DNA of 64,000 bases from positions 84,026,848 through 84,090,847 of the forward strand of contig CM037778.1 in the NCBI GenBank assembly GCA_021229015.1, read 5' to 3'. Both the position numbers and the translations under genes were made by a program. Positions 58,586 through 61,689 of the stretch are shown here, piece after piece. Within the stretch, counting starts at the first letter, position 1. The number at the start of each line of letters is the position of its first letter. The DNA comes from Solen grandis. Its lineage: Eukaryota; Mollusca; Bivalvia; Adapedonta; Solenidae. Below the pieces are notes generated by a model. It had not been told where the DNA came from and did not search any database. It worked only from the letters and a program-made list of their open reading frames with translations.

Positions 58586-58947
58586 TATATATCTTTTACA
58601 AAAAACAGTGAAAACAAAGACCTACTAAACAAAGATTGGTAACTAGTCTAAATTTCACAAAAGCACGCATCATATTTCCAATTCTCGCAAAGTCACGTTT
58701 TAAAATATCTCTTTTTCTATTGAATATAGGTGAAAGTAAATTATATCTTACAAGGGTTTAGATTCAAGTGAATCGCAGGCCAGCAATAACTCTATGAACA
58801 TACACTTATTAAGTAATGCGAGGTATTCCGATTGAAGCAAGACATAATTTCATGTCTATTTCAGGTGTGACTTTCATGACTGTGACAACCACACGGTGTC
58901 AGGAAACTTTAACTTCATGAAGCGGCGGTGTATAGACCCTGAAAATG
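32370..58947 (+). CDS. Spliced gene for a secreted or surface protein with alternating PAN/Apple-like modules (partial)
   Basis: Twelve exons join as 32370-32606, 33720-33959, 34668-34839+37282-37358, 38700-38945, 40275-40508, 41373-41504+43803-43901, 51194-51356+52896-52990, 54893-55049+58865-58947. All have AG/GT borders, and the joined phases agree throughout, giving about 645 residues without a stop. Order is B1-A1-B2-A2-B3-A3-B4-A4. Type A: CP-x-F start, a GxC, then C-x3-C-x4-6-C followed by a PAN-like tail and a final RDC/RIC. Type B: QTC-x-NC, usually GPxCQ, then C-x3-C and a final basic-x-C. Every module is a phase 1-1 unit, the exon-shuffling signature of extracellular proteins. Function is unknown. 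The start (possibly 25723) and the 3' end are not established. Confidence 0.8.
33168..33270 (+). repeat. Repeat family Q, half copy
   Basis: GTGATCATGGTCCATCAAG, then AGTGATCGAGGGAATTTTAT and, after a deletion, AGCCTATAACTCCAAGTCA. It matches the reverse complement of 36715-36840 but lacks the second hairpin arm. Confidence 0.6.
33405..33600 (+). mobile_element. SINE family S2, copy d, diverged
   Basis: Landmarks TATAGCTCCCTTGC, GCCCAGCATATAAGGAC and ATCATGCCACTTGTCTACGA are recognisable; the head is decayed. Confidence 0.65.
33720..33959 (+). CDS. Exon for module A1
   Basis: Acceptor CTCGACAG, donor GTAAGA, phase 1 in and out, 80 codons in one exon. Residues run CPNFRISVLE, GDC, ECLAKCLDKDGC, then CTYHTC and FVRRDC. 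NIT, NLT and NST sites are potential N-glycosylation sites. The C-x3-C-x5-C core followed by a C-x3-C tail resembles PAN/Apple folds. Confidence 0.8.
33960..34667. other. Intron A1-B2 with microsatellites
   Basis: Holds GAT/GTT trinucleotide repeats (34292-34408) and a (CA)n run (34588-34625) about 40 bp upstream of the B2 acceptor, which replaces the usual polypyrimidine tract region. Confidence 0.75.
34668..34839 (+). CDS. Exon for module B2, first part
   Basis: Starts phase 1 with CVRNHTQTCLNCEMGPNCQK and ends phase 2 before donor GTAAGT. The acceptor is preceded by an A-rich tract (CATATAAAAAAG), so it is weaker than the others. The completing part is at 37282-37358. Confidence 0.7.
34879..35225. 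mobile_element. Motif-saturated island E3
   Basis: The clearest case of its type. The left end GTAGCTATCACATAGTGCCG matches the complement of the right end (GTAGCTTTCTTATAGCACCG), with 23 of 31 bases agreeing over the fuller termini. The interior is dense in CGGTGA, ACGGTAAG, CCGGTATG and CCCGTT variants. No frame of interest. Confidence 0.6.
35240..35330 (+). repeat. Repeat family T, fragment
   Basis: CAACAAAGACCTATTAAACA and AGGCACACAGCAGATCA recur in the fold-back element at 38075-38625 (AGGCACACAGCAGATCATTG) and, in part, at 58598-58765. Confidence 0.5.
35483..35560 (-). mobile_element. SINE family S2, copy h, 3'-end fragment
   Basis: Only the element end is present: GTTTGTTGGGTTTAGCGACC followed by CCGACAGTATTTCAGTCAT, the complement of the S2 3' terminus. 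Confidence 0.65.
36095..36310 (+). repeat. Diverged fragment of the AGCTCACC-type block
   Basis: GGTGATCTTTTCTGATCGCC, TTTCGTCGTTTG and ATCTTGACCAGACTTGGCC follow the layout of the start of the block at 45112-45781. Strongly decayed. Confidence 0.4.
36715..36840 (-). repeat. Repeat family Q, full copy with hairpin
   Basis: AGTGATCGTGGGAATGTTAT (from 36763) pairs with a near-perfect complement ending at 36817 across a loop around CAATGCATT. The flanks match 33168-33270 on the other strand. Confidence 0.65.
36945..37138. mobile_element. TA-flanked MITE, copy 1
   Basis: Starts TACAGTAAAACTTGTC and ends GGTTCAACTGTA, an imperfect inverted pair beginning CAGT next to TA, in the style of pogo/mariner elements. 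The interior repeats GACCGCTTAA/GACCGCTAAA. It shares blocks with 40778-40931. Confidence 0.6.
37282..37358 (+). CDS. Exon for module B2, second part
   Basis: Acceptor ATCCGCAG, donor GTAAGA. The first base completes the phase-2 codon left by 34668-34839. It reads CRQFQCGEIQQSQQ, then FRKACND, matching the tail of B1 (CYQYQC, FRKTCSS). Ends in phase 1. Confidence 0.75.
37408..37714 (-). mobile_element. SINE family S2, copy e
   Basis: Nearly full length on the minus strand, from the terminus (GGGGTTTAACGTCC, then CCGACAGTATTCCAG) through CACTGCAGTATCACGTCG to the tRNA-like head complement (GGGGATCAAACCCACC, TAACCACTTGGCCACCGG). Confidence 0.8.
38075..38625. mobile_element. Fold-back element of family T with a nested SINE
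   Basis: The left edge AACAGAGATTGGAAACTTGT and the right edge (complement AACAAAAATTGAAAACTAGT) are inverted. The right half matches 58598-58765 in opposite orientation, including AACGTGACTTTGCGAGAATT. S2 copy f (38184-38475) splits it. No coding capacity. Confidence 0.55.
38184..38475 (-). mobile_element. SINE family S2, copy f
   Basis: Minus-strand copy with GACAGTATTTCAGTCATTTG, TGCAGTATCACGTCGTAGAC, TATATGCTGAGCGCTAAGC and a head complement with GGGGATCGAACCCACAAC. The best-preserved S2 copy in the window. Confidence 0.85.
38700..38945 (+). CDS. Exon for module A2
   Basis: Acceptor ATCTTTAG, donor GTGAGT, phase 1 in and out, 82 codons. It reads CSIFEIDTSMDYRGHKC, then FCLETCLDMVNCRAVTYD, CTFHSKC and FIQRICKPD. 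The CRAVTYD step after the paired cysteines is the most PAN-like stretch in the gene. Confidence 0.85.
38946..40274. other. Intron A2-B3
   Basis: AT-rich, with a small TA-flanked MITE (39827-39959). A 119-codon frame (39300-39659) has no domain and no splice context. Confidence 0.55.
39827..39959. mobile_element. TA-flanked MITE of pogo/mariner style
   Basis: Left end CAGTCCGGATTAACGAGG and right end (complement CAGTCCAACCTCTGTTATTC) are imperfect inverted repeats directly bordered by TA on both sides (39825-39826 and 39960-39961). Length 133 bp, no frame. Confidence 0.6.
40275..40508 (+). CDS. Exon for module B3
   Basis: Acceptor TTTGACAG, donor GTAAGC, phase 1 in and out, 78 codons, uninterrupted. 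It reads QVGKFTQTCRNCGMGPGCQG, then MDYNCKNVC, CDSYQCG and VSDC at the exon junction. The first cysteine of the other B modules is replaced, and an extra pair (NVCASEQDC) is present, so its disulphide pattern may differ. Confidence 0.8.
40509..41372. other. Intron B3-A3
   Basis: Contains the second copy of the TA-flanked MITE (40778-40931); otherwise plain. Confidence 0.6.
40778..40931. mobile_element. TA-flanked MITE, copy 2
   Basis: Shares ACGGTCAGTCAAG, TTTAGTAATAT, TTGACCGCTAAATA and the terminus GGTTCAACTGTA with 36945-37138. The left terminus is decayed. Confidence 0.55.
41373..41504 (+). CDS. Exon for module A3, first part
   Basis: Acceptor TATTTTCAG, donor GTAATC, phase 1 in and out, 44 codons: CPEFELFTYFEHSGNCSG, then FCISRCLDIENCLG. 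Continues at 43803. Confidence 0.75.
   Translation, partial: FAQSLNCLPILNILVTVQDRLALIQGHQDPPFVYPDVLTLKTV
41545..41745 (+). repeat. CT run and 22-bp tandem repeat
   Basis: (CT)n at 41545-41561 is followed by imperfect units of GAAGACTTTTCTACTTCTCT plus TT. Confidence 0.75.
41831..41955. mobile_element. Short form of fold-back family E4
   Basis: Left arm GATAGAGTCC...ACATTTCTACAGACAATAG and right arm TATTGTCTGGAAAATGTC...TCTACCCGACTTAGAAGT are inverted copies separated by only about 30 bp. The same arms flank a CpG-rich interior of about 630 bp at 44331-45060. Confidence 0.6.
43480..43650 (-). mobile_element. tRNA-like SINE, minus strand
   Basis: On the minus strand: TGTAGTGGTTACGCATTTCT (box A), GAGTTCCATTCC (box-B-like), then TTTTTCTCTGGTTTCTCCGG, a body style seen in many invertebrate SINEs. 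This explains the signal-peptide-like plus frame at 43429-43620 only in part; see rejected items. Confidence 0.5.
43803..43901 (+). CDS. Exon for module A3, second part
   Basis: Acceptor TTATCCACAG, donor GTAAGA, phase 1 in and out, 33 codons: GATYNDQNKECHYHNCTS, then MTFIKRDCL. It completes A3 at the same relative place where A2 reads CRAVTYD. NCT is a potential glycosylation site. Confidence 0.8.
44040..44270 (+). repeat. 53-bp tandem repeat
   Basis: Units contain TTCCTGCTTATTTTATTGAC and CATTTTAAATAGCGTGTTTT; about two and a half full copies are followed by two shorter variants with TATTGCTTCTTGAAAATTTC. Confidence 0.8.
44331..45060. mobile_element. Motif-saturated island E4, long form
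   Basis: Inverted arms (left GGATAGAGTATATGAAGACA, right complement GGATAGAAAATATTAAGGCA, both continuing to a GACAATGAAG / GACAATAGAAG step) enclose an interior dense in CGTGG, GATCGTGG, AGAGCGT and TCGTGGCG. The arms match the short element at 41831-41955, which lacks the interior. Overlapping frames on both strands are composition artefacts. Confidence 0.6.
45112..45781 (+). repeat. AGCTCACC-type bivalve repeat block
   Basis: Starts TTAGCTCACCTGAGCACAAT and GGTGAGCTTTTGCGATCACC, then CGTCCGTCGTCGTCCGTCGT, followed by two diverged units containing CTTCACAAAAGTTGCTAAAA (near 45261 and 45579) and ends GAGCGATCCAGTG...GGCCCTCTTGTTTT. I know this layout as a widespread bivalve repeat; its transposition class is not evident here. 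Confidence 0.7.
46141..47516. mobile_element. Motif-saturated inverted-repeat element E5
   Basis: Termini TGGCTGATTTCTGCCATGTC (46141-) and the complement of TGGCTGATTCCTGCCATGTC (to 47516) differ at one of the first 20 bases. Each arm carries several TTTCGGGGCG or TTTCGCGGGGC variants within about 200 bp, in opposite orientation, like subterminal transposase-binding repeats. The 1-kb middle is AT-rich without a frame. No clear target duplication seen. Confidence 0.7.
47617..47705 (+). mobile_element. tRNA-like SINE head, S3-like
   Basis: GCGCCATGCAGTGGTAAAAC (box A) and GTGGATTCAAATCCCG (box B) with the GGAGGC step of S3. No complete body follows; GA-rich repeats start at 47735. Not a functional tRNA by stem pairing. 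Confidence 0.5.
47706..48163. other. GA microsatellites, no gene
   Basis: (GA)n tracts at 47738-47751 and 47823-47869; the minus frame over them (47517-47906) is a simple-repeat artefact. Confidence 0.6.
48164..48655 (-). mobile_element. SINE family S2, copy g, split by another SINE
   Basis: 3' terminus complement GTTGGGTTTAACATCCCACT at the left, then after the insertion CAGTCAATTGGAGACTATG, GCAATATCATGCCGTAGAC and the head complement GGGGATCGAAAGCACGAAC. It is interrupted at 48218-48417. Confidence 0.8.
48218..48417 (-). mobile_element. tRNA-derived SINE (family S3) nested in an S2 SINE
   Basis: Minus strand: GGCGCCGTGGTCCAGTGGTA (box A), GGTTTGAATCCCG (box B), then a body with TACTGGTCCAACCCAGG and GTTTCCCAACCGACGTAAAA. 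A 10-bp duplication of the host SINE, CAGTATTTCA, flanks it (48208-48217 and 48418-48427). Confidence 0.85.
48807..48890. mobile_element. Short hairpin MITE, copy 2
   Basis: Near-perfect arms (GGGTGAGAGCGAAACTATGC and its complement) around an AT-rich loop; it pairs better than the copy at 7418-7490. Confidence 0.7.
48891..51193. other. No gene seen (intron)
   Basis: AT-rich sequence, no module exon, SINE or tandem repeat recognised. Confidence 0.5.
51194..51356 (+). CDS. Exon for module B4, first part
   Basis: Acceptor CGTATTCAG, donor GTATGA, phase 1 in and phase 2 out. It reads SEKCKRTRLQTCMNCKKG, then PDCQNYY and ends in KLI plus two bases of a tryptophan codon. Continues at 52896. Confidence 0.75.
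51357..52895. other. Intron within module B4
   Basis: Contains the third piggyBac-like MITE (51460-51716) about 100 bp past the donor. The rest shows nothing I can name. Confidence 0.6.
51460..51716 (-). mobile_element. piggyBac-like MITE, copy 3, with duplicated hairpin
   Basis: TTAA at 51460-51463 and 51713-51716 with termini CCCTTTCCCTCATA and its complement. The perfect palindrome AGCCTGCGAGTTACTCGCAG (plus GCT) occurs twice in tandem (about 51600-51622 and 51632-51654), unlike the single copy in 3130-3343. Confidence 0.85.
52896..52990 (+). CDS. Exon for module B4, second part
   Basis: Acceptor TATATTTTAG, first base completing the tryptophan codon, donor GTAGGT at 52991, phase 1 out. 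It reads YDYEEGKQKKVQCSQV, then GYISHRATCSD, aligning with the C-terminal tails of B1 and B2, although one of the paired cysteines is not evident. The donor lies in the first of four tandem 30-bp repeats, so the exon could end 30, 60 or 90 bases later in frame. Confidence 0.75.
52987..53106 (+). repeat. 30-bp quadruplication of a 5' splice site
   Basis: Four head-to-tail copies of GACGGTAGGTGGCGCTTAAA plus ACTTATAGTT; the fourth differs by one base near its end. Each has a GTAGGT donor (GT at 52991, 53021, 53051, 53081). Each extra unit would add ten residues, GRWRLKLIVD, without a stop. Confidence 0.95.
53225..54215 (+). repeat. Degenerate long-unit repeat block with inverted AACCAGGTTT ends
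   Basis: Begins TAACCAGGTTTTCCGAAGGA and ends GTAAACCTGGTTTTGTGAC. Inside are about five diverged units with landmarks such as CCTACATTTTTCAACGGATT (twice), TTTGACCATTTTTGATGGAG (twice) and TTATGGCCCTTTGCC. A long (TA)n run (53459-53535) interrupts it. I know related blocks as common in bivalve genomes. No protein. Confidence 0.7.
54216..54892. other. Rest of intron B4-A4
   Basis: A T-rich stretch (54218-54250) and AT-rich sequence; the 113-codon frame at 54217-54558 has no domain. Confidence 0.5.
54893..55049 (+). CDS. Exon for module A4, first part
   Basis: Acceptor AATCGACAG, donor GTACAT, phase 1 in, phase 2 out. It reads CPKFEIFILKGHQGTCNI, then YCIEKCLDMNLCRGVTFD, closely parallel to A2 and A3. 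Continues at 58865. Confidence 0.8.
55403..56405. mobile_element. TA-flanked inverted-repeat element filled with a 21-bp satellite
   Basis: Left terminus CGGTTGCATGAATGTGACAT and right terminus (complement CGGTGGCATTGACGTAACAT) continue as inverted repeats for about 58 bp to GTAGCACTATCTTGTGG on both sides, with TA directly outside (55401-55402 and 56406-56407). The interior from about 55447 to 56297 is some 40 head-to-tail units of 21 bp (ACTATCTTGTGGGAACGGGA plus T); three inverted units (56303-56366) close it. The unit is the inner part of the terminal repeat itself. Long frames on both strands with 7-residue periods are artefacts. Confidence 0.85.
56737..56830 (+). mobile_element. Diverged end of a piggyBac-like MITE
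   Basis: GTCTGATCTGG and GTCAAAATGCGTCTATATGA then GGTAAAGTGTTAAA correspond to the right-hand end of the CCCTTTCCCTCATA family. Confidence 0.5.
57074..57877 (+). mobile_element. Dead L1/Tx1-like LINE fragment (C-terminal region with zinc-binding domain)
   Basis: Translated pieces in different frames match the end of L1-type ORF2 proteins. GSFITFDDFVDKHG with TNFLEYASIINSI comes first. WFQSRINHRILRTNYLLKNG follows, then a zf-RVT-like C-x2-C...H-x4-C block (EMCSNCHQEPES, LIHLFYKCTFVKDFWKEL). The last frame ends at a stop at 57875-57877 (WKPLRPLLNFLL). Several frameshifts and stops show it is inactive. It is a different LINE group from the one at 17822-19998. Confidence 0.7.
58598..58765 (-). 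repeat. Repeat family T, half copy
   Basis: Its complement matches 38485-38635, including AACGTGACTTTGCGAGAATT and CGTGCTTTTGTGAAATTTAG (one base different). Confidence 0.65.
58865..58947 (+). CDS. Exon for module A4, second part
   Basis: Acceptor CTATTTCAG; the first base completes an arginine codon left by 54893-55049. Donor GTTAGT at 58948, phase 1. It reads CDFHDCDNHTVSGNFNFMKR, then RCIDPEN. This is the last exon I can place; the next module or C-terminus should lie beyond, but nothing suitable appears before the gap. Confidence 0.8.
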
Positions 58948-58957
58948 GTTAGTTAGA

Positions 58958-59135
58958 TTAAGATAAAGCCCCTGTAATGGTTCCGCTATATTTCGGACCT
59001 CGTGGTCTTTCATGGAGATAAACAAGGTTTCCTAATGTTAGAATTATTATTAGAATTATTAGAATACCGTGATTATCTTGGTAGAAGTTAAGTGGTCCAA
59101 GAGCTAGCGGAACCATTACAGGGACTTTCCCTTAA
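58958..59135. mobile_element. TTAA-flanked fold-back MITE, copy 2
   Basis: TTAA at 58958-58961 and 59132-59135, with inverted arms starting GATAAAGCCCCTGTAATGGT and the complement of GGGAAAGTCCCTGTAATGGT. Same family as 10867-11004. It begins only ten bases after the A4 donor GT. Confidence 0.75.
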
Positions 59136-60199
59136 AGAAACGGTGTGTTAATTAAGTATATGATATAAATAAAGTGATATTGGTTTAAATAGACAATCCT
59201 GACTTCAAAGTTAAGATGTAAATTTGTTGTTGACAGCATTTAATTATTTGATCCACAGGGGCTTGAAGTTGTTTTTATACCATATCGTATGTACGGTAAT
59301 ATAGAAATAAGATTTCCTTTTAAAGACGAACGCGGCAGTTTCATCATTCTTTTTTTTAAACATTCAAAATTTCATGATTCTTTGTATATTGGTAGTATAT
59401 TTATCTGATCTACTAAAATATGAAAAAACAGTATTTTTTTAAACTTCTATTGTTCAAACATTCAGATTTTTTTTCTCAATGAATACTTATAAGGTACTTA
59501 TCTATAAGATAAAAACTTAAAAACAATAAGTCACAAGGGTTGTTTTTTTTTTTTTTGTTGAAATTTTTTAGCAACCTTGTTGTTGGGGAATTTACTTAAG
59601 GGGAATGTTACTTTGGAGCAGATAAACATCTATTCGCATAAATATTTATAGGTCTGTAGACCTGCTACCGAAATCCCGTGTACATTTCACACAAGAATAA
59701 CGCGTATGTGCTGCAGTTTCTGTTTCTCTTAATCATTTTAACATTCCTCTGCGTCACGACAGTCGACATGATAAATATATACAGCACAGATGACAATTAG
59801 GACAACATCTATCCTAACACCGGGTCAAATTAGCGGTTGGTAATAGTACTGAAAACGTTGCAGTCGAGATATAAGACGCAAGCCTTTTTCAATCTTGACT
59901 TTTGAATCATCTAGCGTTTTCAATTTAAACGAAAACTGTTATACACATGTATTTGCATTACGGGTGATAGTGTAAAATTTACTCGTGTGTGATAAAAGAA
60001 ACTGTCGCGATCGTCTTTTAAAAGGAAGGGTTTCCAAGTTTATTATTAACAAATCTAACAAAAGCATCTGCATGTTGTTTAACCACCAAATAATTTTGTT
60101 CAATTCTTGACCCCAGTATAATAACAAAATATCCTAGAAGGAACTGAAAGTGTTTTTTTTTCATTTATATTTCATGAATCCAAGCGGAGTACTAGAACA
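59136..60199. other. No gene seen
   Basis: AT-rich; I searched for a further TC-x-NC or PAN-like exon and found none. Confidence 0.5.
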
Positions 60200-60299
60200 N
60201 NNNNNNNNNNNNNNNNNNNNNNNNNNNNNNNNNNNNNNNNNNNNNNNNNNNNNNNNNNNNNNNNNNNNNNNNNNNNNNNNNNNNNNNNNNNNNNNNNNN
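60200..60299. other. Assembly gap, 100 N
   Basis: Exactly 100 N. The piece between the two gaps is exactly 50,000 bases. Confidence 1.
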
Positions 60300-61513
60300 T
60301 AGATAATGCTGGGAAATTATGAATACATATTGACATATCATTGATGTCATGCATGGTATTTCAAATAAAAAAGGAGGGGCAAGGAAATGGTGCTAATCTG
60401 TTCCATGCTTTTTAGCAATTTCTACTGTTGCAGATAGGACGCCGACGGTGGATAATTAAGATGATTACTACAAAGGCCATTAAGACATGGAAATATACGT
60501 TCTGAGTAGTCGGTTACTGTTAACCTTCGATACATCGGCGTTCGATTCAATGGCATACTCGGGTTTCGGCACTAAAAGTCATGCGACGGATTTATCAATC
60601 TCTTATCACCAGCAAAAATGGCTTCCGGTATCATCAGCAATTCTCGATATATCGGTGAAATCGAAATTTACAAGCACTGCCGCTGTATAAATGACTGACT
60701 GTAAGACGTTCATATATGTATATGTCGCATTTGACATGAACACATCACAAAAAAGTGCAATGTGTTTTAATGGATTTCATGTCAATGACCTTGTTATAAT
60801 GGGCATGATTAGAAAAACAAAATCTACTAAGCTACCTTAAAAGTATGCCTGGGTGTTTTAGAACTGACAGCAACAGCAGAATATGATTTCAGCAGAGAAC
60901 GACTTATTTTTCCTCCCCAATTGTCGTTTAAAAGAAGAAAAAGAAAATGATAGGAAAAAAAAATCATCAACACCTTGATTCAACAATAAAAAAAATGAAT
61001 GCTATGTTAATCGGAATGTCATGGAACGGGACAATGAGTGCGACTCCTATACAGCGCCCATCTCACTTTGTGAGGCAGACGTAAATAATTATGGTCTAAG
61101 CAATTAATTTCAGTTAGTCGTAATAAAATTGTTACTGGTTTCCACTAACTCGACCGACCCTATTTTTTGTACCAGTCCTAAACTTTTTCCCTAGTATTCG
61201 GGTTGTTACGAATACAAAACATTGAGTTTCTATTCATGTGGACATTATTTGTGCAATCATCATCAACAAAGCGCGATGGTAAAGAAACGAGTTTTTATTG
61301 TTCTGAATTGAAAAAAATAAAAATAAACTTTAGCTCTCTGAAGCTATAGCACAAGCCACAAATTTAAAGAGATAATGTAATGGTTTTTAATCTACGTTTA
61401 CATCATTTCTACAAGTCATTGCAAAACTATCACTTTAAGGAATATTACCATTTGTATGACTATTAATAAAATATTAAGTAAAAAATAATAAGACGACAAT
61501 AGTTTAAACTATG
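60300..61513. other. No gene seen; downstream of the EGF gene
   Basis: Would be the 3' UTR and flank of the minus-strand gene. No poly-A signal was assigned with confidence. Confidence 0.45.
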
Positions 61514-61689
61514 TTAGCAAAACCTGAGCACCATAAAGAAATAACAAGAGGACAGAAGCACTAACTTGGGTGGTTGTTTGAAGCCGGGTCTTTTGAAGTA
61601 GATACAAGCCATGATAGCCGCCCCCGCGATAAGAATCAACGGTAAACCGATGCCTAATCCCAAGCCAAGAACCAAGTCTGTATTGTCTG
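61514..61689 (-). CDS. EGF gene last exon: transmembrane helix and tail
   Basis: Acceptor TATTTTGTAG, phase 1 in. After DNTD comes a glycine/leucine/isoleucine-rich helix (LGLGIGLPLILIAGAAIM), then CIYFKRPGFKQPPK and a hydrophobic end to a TAA at 61516-61514. A donor-like GTTAGT lies at about 61565, so a longer, differently spliced tail is possible. Confidence 0.75.

Larger units (their letters stand above)
55050..58864. other. Intron within module A4, 3.8 kb
   Basis: Holds the satellite-bearing element (55403-56405), a diverged piggyBac-like MITE end (56737-56830), a dead L1-like LINE fragment and a family T copy. 57878-58597 has a poly-T run (58553-58582) and nothing else recognised. Confidence 0.65.
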
